Positions 30,382-41,497 of a stretch of DNA of 64,000 bases are shown piece by piece (positions within the stretch are counted from its first letter, which is position 1; each line of letters opens with the position of its first letter). Below the pieces are notes generated by a model. The model searched no databases and was not told the origin of the DNA. It worked only from the letters and a program-made list of their open reading frames with translations. The translations under genes were made by a program, and so were the position numbers. This stretch comes from Papaver somniferum. Lineage: Eukaryota; Streptophyta; Magnoliopsida; Ranunculales; Papaveraceae. The stretch covers positions 17,318,063 through 17,382,062 of the forward strand of contig NC_039362.1 in the NCBI RefSeq assembly GCF_003573695.1. Reading direction: 5' to 3'.

Positions 30382-32669
30382 TGTAGATGGGGAAAAAACG
30401 ATTTTCTGGTTTTTAAGGAATTGAGGAGACGACCGTACGGAGGAGACTCCTCAAACCGAGCGAAATTTTAAACCTCACACAGATGCACCGCTGCAAAGGG
30501 GGTGCTTTAGATTCGAGAGATCAATCTGTAGTACTCCGGCCTAAATCAAGACAATGACCGTTCATGAGTAAATTCGGTCACACGAGAGGATGGGTTTATC
30601 TGTAGGAGGGAAGCTGAGAAATGTGTGAATCAGTGGTAATCAAAGATTGTGGGTGTGTAAATTCTGAATACGATAAGCTCTGAGTGATTGAAATTTCTCA
30701 ATTGAGAGTAGTTGCTCAATTGATGAGTTGATGATCTCGTGTTGTCAGTTTGACGTGAGATTGATGATACTGATGATGATGATTCAATCATGATTCAGAG
30801 ACTTATTTATATTGCTGGAATTTTAGACACCATGATTCCATGAAGTGTAACAGTTGATGGAATCAAGGAGTGGGGAAGTTGAGATCGTGTTTGAAACCAG
30901 TTGCTCAACGTGTGGAGACTTGGTAGATTTTCCACCCACTACCTCGTGAATTCCTTCAAATGATTGCACGACTTGCTCACATTCCATCGTGTATTTGAAC
31001 ACACGTGTCGTAGACCGCCAGACCAAAACCCTAAGTGATATCCCCCCAAAGTGACACTATTGACGTCTCGTGGTATGTTAGTCAATTGATGACTTCGTGT
31101 TTTGATGGGACGATGAGTCCATGTACTTGCTGAGTTGAACATGATGTTCTGAAACTCATGAATTGAACATGTCATGAGACAGAGGTATAGTTCTTATGAT
31201 GAAATGAGCAAGTATTCCTCATTCGATGGATCGTTGAATATTGTATGTTGAACCAATATTCCTTGGTTTGAGCAAATATTTATCATCTGAGCAAGTGTTG
31301 CTCATGTGATGAATTGTGGAATATTTGATCGTCTGAGCATGTGTTGCTCATCTGATGGATTATTGGCAGCGTACCAAAAATATTATTTAGAATACTGGTC
31401 GTTGAACCGAGCATAATTAATAAAATTAATGACCATGAGGTCGTCGTAAAATTATTAAGGTTGGAATCTGGAATGATGATCCTTGGATTCAGAAACCTTA
31501 ATTTGATCAATTGATGATCGATTCATGGTTCGTCAGAAGTTTAACCATGGGACGAAGGAGGGAGCGACTACATGGGACCGTGGATCAACCATGTAGTGTC
31601 CATATGCTCACGTGAGAAAATACAAAGAACTCCTGAAGAGTTGACAATTTGTTGGTGGAAGAATGATTAAATGTTGGCTTAATCATTTATTCAAAAATGC
31701 TCGTCTGAGCCTTAGGAGAGAAAACCTAATTAATTATAACGAGGCGAGGGACCGACCATGGAGTCATGAAACTGGCCCTGGGTTGTCACGTGACCGCCTG
31801 AAGATCACTTCATGAAAATCCAAAGTGTTTGGAAGAGTTTTGGACCTAATACGAGCAATTGTGCAAATTAGGTCAAAACTGTGAAAATTGATGGGACCGG
31901 CTTCCGTGAGACAAAGAGCCAATCTTGGTCGGTCAAGATAGCGTGCTCGTGTCCCCAAGGCGTCCGCGTCTCAGTTCTGAGAATTTTGATATTTTCTGGC
32001 GTGCAATTGAGCATCCATTCGAGAAAATATGTCAAAATTAGGGTTTCGACGAAATTGAGGAAAACACCATGAGATGATGAAAAATAAAATAAGGAATGAG
32101 GAGGCGTGGGACCACCATGGTCAAGGCATGGTCGGCCAGTCGTGACCACGGTCCCGTGGTGCCTTTTCCTTAATTTTATAATATTTTGATGATTTTATGA
32201 AAAATTCAAGAATTTTGAGAAATTTGATGAATTTAGGGAGTTTCCATGAATTGAAGGAGTTTTCATGAGTTCAGGGAAGAAAAAAATATTAAAATAATAA
32301 AAACAAGGGCGTGTGGGACCGTAGGAGGCATGGCCGGCCGGCTTAGGCCCGGTCCCACGAGTTTCCCTAATTTTTGTGTATTTTTTATGTATTTTTGATG
32401 AATTGAGGGAATTTTTCCTAATTTGAGAGAAATACCATGAAATCAAGGAATTTGATGAATTCAAGGAAAACTAATAATAAAATAATAAAACAAAGGGGCG
32501 TGTGGGACCGGATAGGGCATGGCCGGCCGGCCAAGGCCCGGTCCCACAAGTTTTCATAATTTATTTTATTATTATTTGATGATTTGTGCAAAAATACCAT
32601 GAAATCAAGGAGTTTTTTCATGAAATTAGAGAAATAATAATAATAATAAATAATAAGGAACCGTGGGTG

Positions 32670-33461
32670 TAGAGCTGTCAATTTATAACCCGGCTTGTTT
32701 CAACCCGGCCCGGCTTGGCTTGTTGTCTAAATGGGCCGGGTTAGGGTTTGGCATATACAACCCTACTAGAAAACAAGCCGGGCTAGGGCCAATCCGCGGG
32801 TTACCCGTCAACCCGTCAAAATTAATAAATATATCCCTCAATCCCACCAACTCTTTAAAATTCATGATTTGCAAACATATATTAGAATTAGTTAATTTTA
32901 AATCAATAAATAAAGATAATTTTGGATCTACCCAAACAAATATAACAATTTTTAGATTTTAAATAATCAATCAATAAATTAAATTACAACTTAGATTCAT
33001 CAATCACATATTTATTCAGGATGTCCTAAATTGATAAAAAGACTAACATAATTTAAACAGTGACTTAGTCTTACTCACATTAATTTAAACTTATAAAATG
33101 ATAAAAAAATGCTTAGTTGATGTTAGGGTTCTCTGCCTAAGAAAACTAAAGCGCCCTAACCGGCTATATCGTTGATTAAGTGGCAATAAAAACGTCCACT
33201 TTACAACTCAGTGGTGGGGCTTCTAGTTAAACACCAAATTCACCTAGGTTCGACCTTTACTAAATGAATAATCCTAAACAATCCTAAATTTTAAATTTAA
33301 TTTTTAAATTGATAACATTAACAAGACAACCCGCCAACCCGTCAGGGTTGACCCGTCTAGGGCTAGGGTTGGGGTTTTGAGCTTGTTCGTGAATAGTACT
33401 AGGGCTAGGGTTGACCCTAATCCTAGTACGGGTTGGCAAGATAGGGACGGGTTGACCCTAG
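32670..33461. mobile_element. hAT/MITE-like fragment in the E4 LTR
   Basis: The insertion starts TAGAGCTGTCAA, a common terminal sequence of plant hAT-type miniature elements. It carries many CCCGGC/GGGTTGACCC words near both ends (32690-32830 and 33330-33460). The right end continues after the gypsy solo LTR for about 14 bases (35052-35065, CTTGGCCCGTTG) but lacks the matching inverted end. At that point about 30 bases of LTR, still present at 46508-46535, are also missing. No transposase frame. Confidence 0.5.
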
Positions 33462-35046
33462 TGATGGTTTTTCAAATGATGTTGTAGTTTTGGTAAAAAC
33501 TAGGTTCTTTTCAGACTTGTGAAGGAAATAATTTTTAGACTTAATAAAAAATTAAAGATAAAACAAATTAAATTCAAAGGTGATGTAAATATTATGGAAA
33601 TACCAGGGGTTAGGATTTCACCATTCACCAAAATTCATGTGATTCAATAATAATTATTACCATGCAATTCTAGACGTTATAATTCAAAACAAAAACAATT
33701 GTGATTCTAATCATTGCCTAAATCAGATTTTCAAAACATCCATTGTTAATCGCAAGCATGAAATATCAAAGCAATAAACCAAGCATATTTCATCAAGAGA
33801 AAACACAATTAATTAATAAAAATCATTTATTCAATTTTCATTCGGTGCAATTAATCATAAAAGGATTTCATAAATAAATTTAAATGAATTTTACCACATA
33901 ACTTTTGGAAGAATGGCTTCCTCCATCACCCCTGGGATTGGGTTTAGCTCCTCATCCCAAAAACACACTCACAATATGTATTCATGGCTAAAATAGGTGT
34001 TTTTATTGATGTATATAAGATGAAACAGGAATTAGCAACACTGTAGAAGTGTTACAGCGTCACTGTTACAAAGGGGTAAGTGTTTTTGAGACTGCTGTAA
34101 ACGATAAGCCTTTACTGTTGTATAAGAACGATACTTGTTCTTCTTTTAAGACTGTCGAAGAACGACGGACTCTGCGAGTCTGTTCTTCGTCTTCTTCTTC
34201 CTCCTCGAGCAGCAGCAGCAGCAGCAACAATACCTCCTGTAACTTCTTCTTCTCGTCTCTCGTGAACTCCCAACTCTCTCCTAAGGGTTTCTAAAACTTT
34301 CTCACCCTCTTTATGACTTGAACCAACTCTTATATAGTCCTCTAATCCCGAAAAATCTCTACTGAATCCGCGACTTTTCCTTTTTTTTTCTTCTCTGCGT
34401 TGTTGAGAGAATATCTCTCTTGTGATCTCCCTGTACGCGTTTGTTAGCTATAAACTTGCCACCAAACTCTTATCAAGACTTGAACAGGACCAAGTACAAC
34501 AATCATTAGCGTGAAACTCTCCCAAATATTCCTCACAAAATCTTCAAACTCAACAGAAGCGTACGTGTCCTGTTTGGACTTTGATCACTTCTCGCATCCA
34601 TTCCAGCCCAATTGGTTGGGTCCAATCGATTGTAACAGACCTGTTGAGTCTTGTAGAGTCCATACGTACCAAATACAGCCCTTGAATCTCCTAAAATCAC
34701 GTAGAAATTCGATCTCCAAATCTCCTCCTCGCTGCATGCATTTTCCCGCCAAAACTTGTATTTGAATTATGAAGATGACCTCCCCTTATCCAGTTCCGGT
34801 CTCCCTTTAGCAGATGCCTGGAAATGGGTCACCCCTTAGTAATTAGGTTACCCCTTATCCAAAGTGAGAGTCCGTATAGTAGTTTTCTCCCACGGACGCA
34901 AAAACCATTTTTTTAGCCAATTTCGCTGCAAAAGCTTATTTCTCCAAGAATACCTACAGGGACATAAAAAGCCATAATAAATATAAAATCGAGCACTAAT
35001 AATATATACAATTGAGATTATATAAGACACAAAAATGTGCCTATCA
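33462..35046 (-). mobile_element. Gypsy solo LTR within the hAT-like fragment
   Basis: 1585 bases with ends TGATGGTTTT and GCCTATCA, flanked by CCTAG on both sides (33457-33461 and 35047-35051). On the minus strand it starts TGATAGGCAC, a usual gypsy LTR start, with a TATA box TATATAAG at 34336-34329. There is no internal region, so it is solo. The plus-strand frame 34049-34294 with a Ser run is a simple-sequence artefact. Confidence 0.87.
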
Positions 35047-36226
35047 CCTAGCTTGGCCCGTTGGCCAATGGTCACGCCCCACACTCCTTTTCTTAATTTT
35101 ATATTATTTTTTATGGATTTATGGAAGTACCATGAAACCGTGGAGTTTCCTCGAGACGAAGGAGATTTGATAAAATGAGAGAATTTTCATCAAATCATGG
35201 AAAATAATAAAAATGCATTAAAAATATAAAACTGGCGTGGGATTGACCAAGACACGGTCGGTTGGTCGTGTGTCCGTGCTCCCAGCACCCTGGTCGATAT
35301 TTTTAATTATTTATTATTTTCTTCTCTATTTTGCATAGGTTCATCGTTTCGTTGTATTTTTGAAATACTCGTTCGTGCGGTGACTGTTAGTGTATCGTCG
35401 TTGAATACACCTTCACCATTTGAATCGGGTCTTACTTAGAGGTAGCTCAGACGCCCGATTGTTGATTATTTATTACTAATTGTGGAATCCAGAGGAGAAT
35501 AATTCACAAAACTGAGTAATAAGATGTTTATTATTAATTCATAGGATCAGCTGAGGATTCGACTACGAATTCAGAATAATAAAGTGAGCATTACCATTCC
35601 ATGGGATCGTAGATTCGACCATAGAATCAGAGTAATTAAGATTTATCTAAGTATGAGACCAGTTGTGGATTCGATCATGAAATCGGAGTAATGAGATAAT
35701 ATAGTTATTGCTATTCTATGAGATCAAGCCGTGGATTCGATCATAGAATCAGAATAATTGTTATTCCCATTCCATGGGACCAGTCGTGGATTCGACCATG
35801 AAATAAGAGCAATTGTAATTAGGAATAATTAACTTTGTGGCTCTATACTAGCAGAGCAAGCTGTCTAGAAGCATTAATTATCCCGATATGAGCTTGTCGG
35901 TAAGTCATATCCTTTATATAGTTAGGGTAAACTCGTTGTTTGTTCCTGAAGACGTTATCACTCTACACTAGCAGAGCAAGATGTCTAGGAGCCGTCCATC
36001 ACATGATGCTATATAGAAATAATTACTAAAAGTATTTAGTATTTATGAGATATGCCGTTGTCCAGTCGTGAGACTACATATCTACATGCACTCTGAGAGA
36101 AAGTACTCTCCGTTGAGAATTCGATGAGAGACCCGTGTCTCGATACTCACGTCTGATTGTTGAATCAGAGCTTCGTATAATTATGAGTTTACGAATTTAG
36201 ACTTTGTAGAAAATCCACCATCTACA

Positions 36227-36245
36227 TTAAGTCCCCTGCTTAATG
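36227..36245 (-). promoter_or_regulatory. Polypurine tract of E4
   Basis: The minus strand reads CATTAAGCAGGGGACTTAA directly before the LTR start at 36226, a purine-rich tract in the correct place for plus-strand priming. Confidence 0.75.
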
Positions 36246-36518
36246 AGGAAAGTTGTGTTCCCCAGTCAGCATTAAATGGTGATTTTCCGGCCATAAATAA
36301 TAATACCAGTAATTGAACTTAGTCGTAAGTTGAGACATTACCGGATTTAGAGAGCATGATCAAACCACGACTTGATGAAGGATTCAATGTCTTGATTGGA
36401 GCGTTGTTTGATGAGCATAAATTGGTGTTGAACCGCTGGTTTGGACGACGAGTCCGTGGTCGGTTAGGATTCGCGGGTCGGGCCCAATAAGGAAATCCTT
36501 AGAAAATTAGATTTTGGA

Positions 36519-36538
36519 TATAAAATTGATATAAAAGG
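36519..36538 (+). promoter_or_regulatory. Putative promoter of the antisense PMD gene
   Basis: Two TATA-like words, TATAAAATT (36519-36527) and TATAAAAGG (36530-36538), lie about 300 bases inside E4 on the plus strand, opposite to the element's own direction. A GC-rich stretch with a clean splice donor starts shortly downstream, as expected of a 5' UTR exon. Confidence 0.5.
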
Positions 36539-36561
36539 GATTAATCCTTTTTTTTTCCACG

Positions 36562-36669
36562 ACCAGCTCTCCATCAGCACCTTCACGCCAGCAGCAGGAG
36601 TAGACCGCCGGGATCCAGCGCCGCCGCCAGTCGCCGTCCGTTACCGCCGGCCAAATTCCGGCCGACCAG
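36562..36669 (+). other. Putative 5' UTR exon of the PMD gene
   Basis: GC-rich sequence, unlike its AT-rich surroundings, ends CCGACCAG at 36669 before GTACGTG, a good splice donor. A start about 25-30 bases after the TATA word is assumed; only the 3' border is supported by sequence. There is no ATG in frame with the CDS. Confidence 0.45.
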
Positions 36670-37644
36670 GTACGTGTTTTTTTTTTTTTTTTGATGTTGA
36701 TGTTTATGATCCTCATGAGTCGTTCATGCTTTTACCATGATGAAGTTATATACATGTGTGTATATTAGTGTGAGTTTTATGAAAAAACCCTCGTTTTTGA
36801 AAACGTATGTTCGTTCGATCGTTAGTTTGGAAAACTAACTATAATCCCTGATTTTTGAGAGAGATTTTTTTTTTTAAAATGAACCTAGGTCCAGTGATAA
36901 AACTTAGTGTATGAGCTTTCATGTATACCAAGGTTTCATCATAAAAGAAGCGAATTTTCATGAAATCGGAATAATCCTTCGTTTTAAAGATAAATTACGA
37001 CGACACGAAGGAAAATATGTATGATGAACTTGTGTCCAGTGATAAAATTTTTCTTATGAGCTTTCATGTAAATACAAAACTTTATCATATGTATGAGTTC
37101 ACAATATTTTTGAAATAAACCTTCGTTTTAAAGACAAATAACGACGATACGAAGGAAAAATAATTTAATTTTTTTTATATATATGCAGCCGTGACATATA
37201 TTGTGCAAAATATGATGATATATTTTATTTTCATGAGTTCATTTTCATTAAATAAAACCCTTGAGAGTTTATGTATGCAAGTTGCATTAATTGCTGTTTT
37301 TTTCGAAAAATCAAAACGTGGGTTTTGAGGAACCTTCGAAGATAGACAATATATTTATGATGAAATATTTTATTGTTGTAAACTTCATAGGTCAGTTGTG
37401 TGAATGTTCACATTATGAAAATTGTGTTCGCGATTTCATGAAAATCAGTCTCGGAAATTAATAAAGTCTCGTTCATTATCGCAGGTTTCAAAGAGACGAA
37501 CGATTTTGAGGTGTTAACTCTAGCATTACTATCACTATTGTTAGTGGAAGTATAAAAGGTAATAGTTAAGAGTTAAAATTTTTGCTTGTATTTCCTTGAT
37601 TTATATCTGGCCGACATACTGAAGTAGAATTTTCAGTTACTCAG
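36670..37644 (+). other. Putative 5' UTR intron of the PMD gene
   Basis: From donor GTACGTG (36670) to acceptor ACTCAG (37644), or alternatively TTTTCAG (37636). It is AT-rich (T runs at 36676 and 37167) with no gene in 975 bases. The coding ATG (37650) follows six bases after the acceptor. Long leader introns are usual in plant genes. Confidence 0.45.
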
Positions 37645-37649
37645 CAAAG

Positions 37650-38141
37650 ATGACCAATTCCCAAGCTGACGACGCCTCGAGGGAAGAGATGTGCGTTGAT
37701 GATGGTATCTCTAGAGATGAGACATGCATAGATGAAACTTTCATTGGGGGAGACGAATACGAAATCCCTGGGATTAAGAATGTCCCGAACATAGATGATG
37801 CATTCTTTGAAAAAGATATTCCAGGAGCTGAGAAACATTTGAAATCCCCAGTGTATCGTCTTTTGATAAATCCCAGAACTGTTACTCAGAAGAAAATGGT
37901 GACTCCTAAGACAGTGATTCGATTTTGTCTTGAACGAGGGGTCTTCACCTCATCAATCATAGAGTTTAAGCTTTCTCGACGACCTTTGGAGAAATTTGCC
38001 GACGGGGCGAGGCATATGCTGGGTTTTCCTCATGTGAGAACTATGCTCGACCAGGCGCAGGTGACGAGAGCTATTCAAGCTTCTGGAGAGTTGTTCATTT
38101 ATCATGACGCAAGTGGTATTGTGGCTCTGTTTGCTCGCTAG
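37650..38141 (+). CDS. PMD gene, first open segment
   Basis: 163 residues. After an acidic N-terminus of about 55 residues comes the first part of the PMD fold (a TPKTVIRFCLERGVFTSSIIEF block, then LDQAQVTRAIQASGEL). It stops at TAG 38139-38141, directly before CIPTHTFICRWGEFTITLE, where PMD proteins usually have a Trp; the homology carries on in the same frame. ATG 37650 is chosen because it follows a splice acceptor and opens the frame. Confidence 0.65.
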   Translation: MTNSQADDASREEMCVDDGISRDETCIDETFIGGDEYEIPGIKNVPNIDDAFFEKDIPGAEKHLKSPVYRLLINPRTVTQKKMVTPKTVIRFCLERGVFTSSIIEFKLSRRPLEKFADGARHMLGFPHVRTMLDQAQVTRAIQASGELFIYHDASGIVALFAR

Positions 38142-39284
38142 TGCATTCCCACTCACACTTTCATTTGTAGATGGGGAGAGTTTACCATTACCTTGGAAAA
38201 CGTGGCGGCTCTGATGCATCTCCCGATCACGGGCAGTCTTCCTGGGGATCTTTCAGACGAGGAGACCGCCGTTTCTCATGTCTTGACAGCTGCAATGGAG
38301 AAAGCGAATAAGGCTGGTAGTAAAGGATGCTATGCTTCCTAGTTGACACACTAGTGTCCCAAAGACGAGGTTTCTGATAAACCCATCGACGGTATGTTAC
38401 CCATTGCTTCTTTCTTATGTTTATGGTTGTCCAGAGACGTTTTTGAAGACAGTGGAAACTTGTTGAAGCCTTTTGTGATTCCATTTGCTATTAAGATGGC
38501 TCAAGGTGAGCAACTTCTGATAGGTAGTTTATTCTTAGGCTCCTTGTATTACAACCTGGACTCCTTGATTATAGACTCCAGTGTGTCGAACGACTCTATG
38601 AAGATTGAGTGTTATGCCAACACGGTGTTTCTTCAATCTTTGATGTGGGAGCACTTTAAGAATTATGCACCTACTCCACGTAATGTTCTGCAAGGGACGA
38701 ATACTGATGCGCGCCATACTTTCCCTGAGAAAGATAACACTAGGATCATGCGTTGGTCTACAAAACAACCTCGTTCTAAAATACGCTTCATTGATGTGTT
38801 AGATGAAGAATCTGAGTTCAATTTTCCCCCGTGGGTGTCAGTCCCTGATTATGTTTCTCACCCGATGACTTTCAATACTGGAGAAAGTACGAGTTTGATG
38901 TCTGGTGCGCATCTGAGTGATGGCGAAAGATCTTTCATGTTGAGTTGCACCCCTGGTCATTTGTTATCAGCCACGCTTGGAGAGCTTTCAGTGGAGGAGT
39001 ATAATATTGATAGAGCAGCTCGACAAATGGGCATGGATCAGTGTGTTCCAACCATACGGAGAAGGAAGCCATCAGTTGAGCAACTCATGACTCATTTGGA
39101 TCATACTCACATGGAGGGGAGTAGCTACTGGTTTCCTGGTTCTGATAGATTCTCCTATGTAACCCCAGGTTATGTAGAATTCTGGGATCAGCAACTTGGG
39201 CATTTGCGTGGCTTTGTAAGATTTCCCAGACCTCCATTCAAGGATCTTCCTTCGGCTGAGATGTTTCCAGTCGACCAAGATTGA
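38142..39284 (+). CDS. PMD gene, main domain segment
   Basis: Same frame as the previous segment. It holds the most typical PMD motif, CRWGEFTITLENVAALMHLPITG (about 38175-38240), then TAG at 38340-38342 and 38352-38354, and from 38394 an uninterrupted 296 residues including FLCLWLSRDVFEDSG and GSLFLGSLYYNLDSL, both PMD-like. The frame ends TGA 39282-39284. Reading one base off restores an open path (LKYLSGDKRKSSPG) to the splice donor at 39332, so a one-base indel near 39275 is likely. Confidence 0.65.
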
Positions 39285-39404
39285 AGTATCTTTCTGGTGA
39301 TAAACGAAAGTCGTCTCCAGGATGCTCTCAGGTATGTTTCTTCATATAATCTTCACGAAATTATAAGAACTGTATTCTGATTATATTACTGGATTTCACC
39401 ACAG

Positions 39405-39839
39405 GACGGTCGTAACATACGACCTCGAATCGGTGTATACTTCTCAGAGACTGAGGCGGCTATTCATGGCGGAGAAGACAAACATAAAGGTTATAAGCTG
39501 TTACCTAATACCGTAAAGTCCCCAGTTGGTGCTTTGGTGAGTTCCCAATATTTATCACCGTGACTTTCATTGCTATTGGCATTAGAATCATGAAGCCAAC
39601 GTTGTTAATTTTTTTTGCATAATTTTACTCCATCAAGTCTTGAAGGTCTTCAATTTTCTGCTACTGAACAAGCAATCGAGGAGGATGTCGTCATGGAGAT
39701 GGAGAATTCTGGAACTCAATCATCCTCTGGGAATGGGAATAGAGGTAATTCCCAAGATTCGGAGCCGGGTGGAAGTGATGTTCCTCTTGTCGTTGATGTG
39801 GACAATTCCAACCCCTTGGACACGTTGGAGACTCCTCAA
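39405..39839 (+). other. PMD gene, exons 2 and 3 with intron
   Basis: Exon 39405-39536 (44 codons, open) follows acceptor TTTCACCACAG and ends before donor GTGAGTTCCC. The next exon ends at 39839 before GTAAATATA. Its start is uncertain: AG at 39637 fits poorly by phase, and a T-rich tract ending TTTGCAT at 39620 may be a damaged TTTGCAG. The third exon encodes a Ser/Glu/Asn-rich, low-complexity linker. Confidence 0.45.
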
Positions 39840-40492
39840 GTAAATATATATCCTGTACATTCTTCATAGAAGTATAAAAGTGCTGAATTGTAAATGAATG
39901 AATGAATGAATGAGAACCCATGTGAATATGTGAAAACTTAGTCGAATTTTGTCGTCAGAAAATTCAGAACCCAGCTTTTTAGTAGAAACGCTGTAGAATC
40001 TTCGTCCGGAGTCGGATTTTGATGATCTACATATGAAAATTCAAGCCCGGAAAATTTCCAAGATTTTGTAAAGAAGCTTTTTAAGTTTTGAGCACGTTCA
40101 GAGCCTGAAAAAGGCGAAATAGTAAACTTCCAGGAGACTTCCAGAACTTTTTCAGATTGCGCGTCACTTGATATTTTGGCTACATCTACTCGCTCGTTCA
40201 TCGGATTGTCATGAACTTTTGACATGTCATAGAGGACATCCATAAGAAGAGAATGGCATATGAACCATCCTCAGATTCCTTGTAGATTGCTCCCAGTTCG
40301 TCTCTTAGTACAGGGAAGAGTTCAGTTTCTTCAGACGGACTCATCGTAAAATGTGTTTTCATGACTTTCATGTTATTTGATCGTGATTTGAATGTAGTAT
40401 GATGAACTTTGATGATATTTCCTTGCGGGTATACTTTGTTTCATAATATCCTTTGGCTTCGTGACTCTAACCTCATGTAATCTTCGCATTAG
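39840..40492 (+). other. Putative third intron of the PMD gene
   Basis: 653 bases between GTAAATATA and TTCGCATTAG. Contains a GAAT microsatellite (about 39894-39915) and no gene. Deleting it joins two frames in phase. Confidence 0.5.
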
Positions 40493-41228
40493 GTGCTAAA
40501 TACCGAAGTTGAGGATACTGGAGCCAATGATGACAACTCTAACTCTTCCGAAGTTATTAATGAAGAGACAACCATCCCTGCACTTCGAGGCCATGAGATG
40601 GTCGCTGTTTATTTTATGGAAAACCATATGGTTGTTGCCTCAGTGGCAGAAGAAGCCGGGATATCAACGGAAAATACCGAAGGAATTGTTGCTTTGGTCG
40701 TGGAAGCTGCTCCAGCGACTGAGAATCGTATAATAGTATATGAATATCCAACTGCAGGGGTTTCTTTCGATCCTCCCTTATCATGAACTGGTCGGTGAAT
40801 TCAGTGTTCCCATTGGATATGCACGCTTGTACGAGACGATATGGAAGAAGTTTGGCCACATGATCGTTGACAGGAACTCTGGGCGTGCTTATGCTTTAAC
40901 CATGCAAGTAGGCGTTATCTTGCGTGTCGTGAGTGATATGCATACGAGACCCAGGAATACCGTGACTCCAGATATACTCTTTGATTGGGAGTTTAACTTG
41001 GAGAATTCAGAAAGACTTGGCCTCAACGTGAAATGGCTTCGTAAGCAAATAAACGTTATCAATGATTCATATGAGAAGAACATACCCTTTCCCAAAGATG
41101 TTGTGAAGGAGAAGGAGGATAAGATTGCCAAGTTTACCGAGGAGTTGAACAAGGAGAGGGCGGCTTTGCAAATCTTGAAGGATGCTGATGAGCAAAAACC
41201 TTTTCTTGCTGATCTCTTGAACTTCTGA
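40493..41228 (+). CDS. PMD gene, last exon
   Basis: It begins after acceptor TTCGCATTAG in phase with the exon ending at 39839. The first frame (40493-40786) is acidic and Val/Ala/Glu-rich. It shifts near 40770 into the frame 40740-41228, which has GYARLYETIWKKFGHMIVDRNSGRAYALTMQ (about 40815-40905) and then a Lys/Glu-rich C-terminal helix with heptad character (VKEKEDKIAKFTEELNKERAALQ). I know no named domain for this C-terminus. It stops at TGA 41226-41228, 270 bases from the convergent E4 ORF. Confidence 0.6.
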
Positions 41229-41497
41229 ACTTCTGAGAGATGTGAGGTTTATACTTGGGTTTTGATATTTAGATGGTTTTGGATTGACTGATGGTTAAGG
41301 ATTTTTTTGTGGATTTGATAGAGATTTTCTTTTACGAAATATGAACTGAATTTTGATAAATTGCTGAATTCAAATACTGATTGCAAGTATTGCAAATGTT
41401 TTGGAGGAATTGAAATACAAATGAAAGAAAATCCTAAATGTTAAATCCCAATGCCATGAATGCTTCAAACGCCCAATACCTTAAATGTCCAATAATT

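Larger units (their letters stand above)
30382..36226 (-). repeat. 3' LTR of E4, with nested insertions
   Basis: Homologous to 44232-47708 with a few per cent differences, but interrupted from 32670 to about 35065. The core left after removing insertions is about 3.45 kb. A minus-strand TATA-like AATATAAATAAG lies near 30815-30803, matching 44656-44645. At 35470-35830 a degenerate repeat of about 60-70 bp reads ATTCCATGGGATC...GTGGATTCGACCATGAAATC, also in the other LTR at 46990-47300. Small frames in it are not genes. Confidence 0.88.
37650..41228 (+). pseudogene. Antisense plant mobile domain (PMD) gene carried by E4
   Basis: Spliced model: exon 37650-39331, intron 39332-39404, exon 39405-39536, intron 39537 to about 39637, exon to 39839, intron 39840-40492, exon 40493-41228. 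Introns have GT..AG ends except that the second acceptor is unclear. The last junction keeps phase exactly. The N-terminal half holds the PMD (PF10536-like, also called aminotransferase-like plant mobile domain), known in the host MAIN/MAIL proteins and in several plant transposons. The C-terminus is a Lys/Glu-rich helix. Breaks: three TAG stops, a frame change near 39282 and another near 40770. The gene runs opposite to E4 transcription, so its introns would not have been removed from genomic E4 RNA. Whether it was taken from a host locus or belongs to the E4 family is open. Confidence 0.7.

Noticed and set aside
31868..32681. Minus-strand frames repeated at 45600-46573
   Set aside because: They repeat only because both lie in the E4 LTRs; composition is low-complexity and the frames differ between copies.
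37650..41228. PMD gene as an ordinary host gene between transposons
   Set aside because: It sits between the two LTRs of one element with a perfect GAAGT target duplication, and between its polypurine tract and integrase tail, so it moved with the element.
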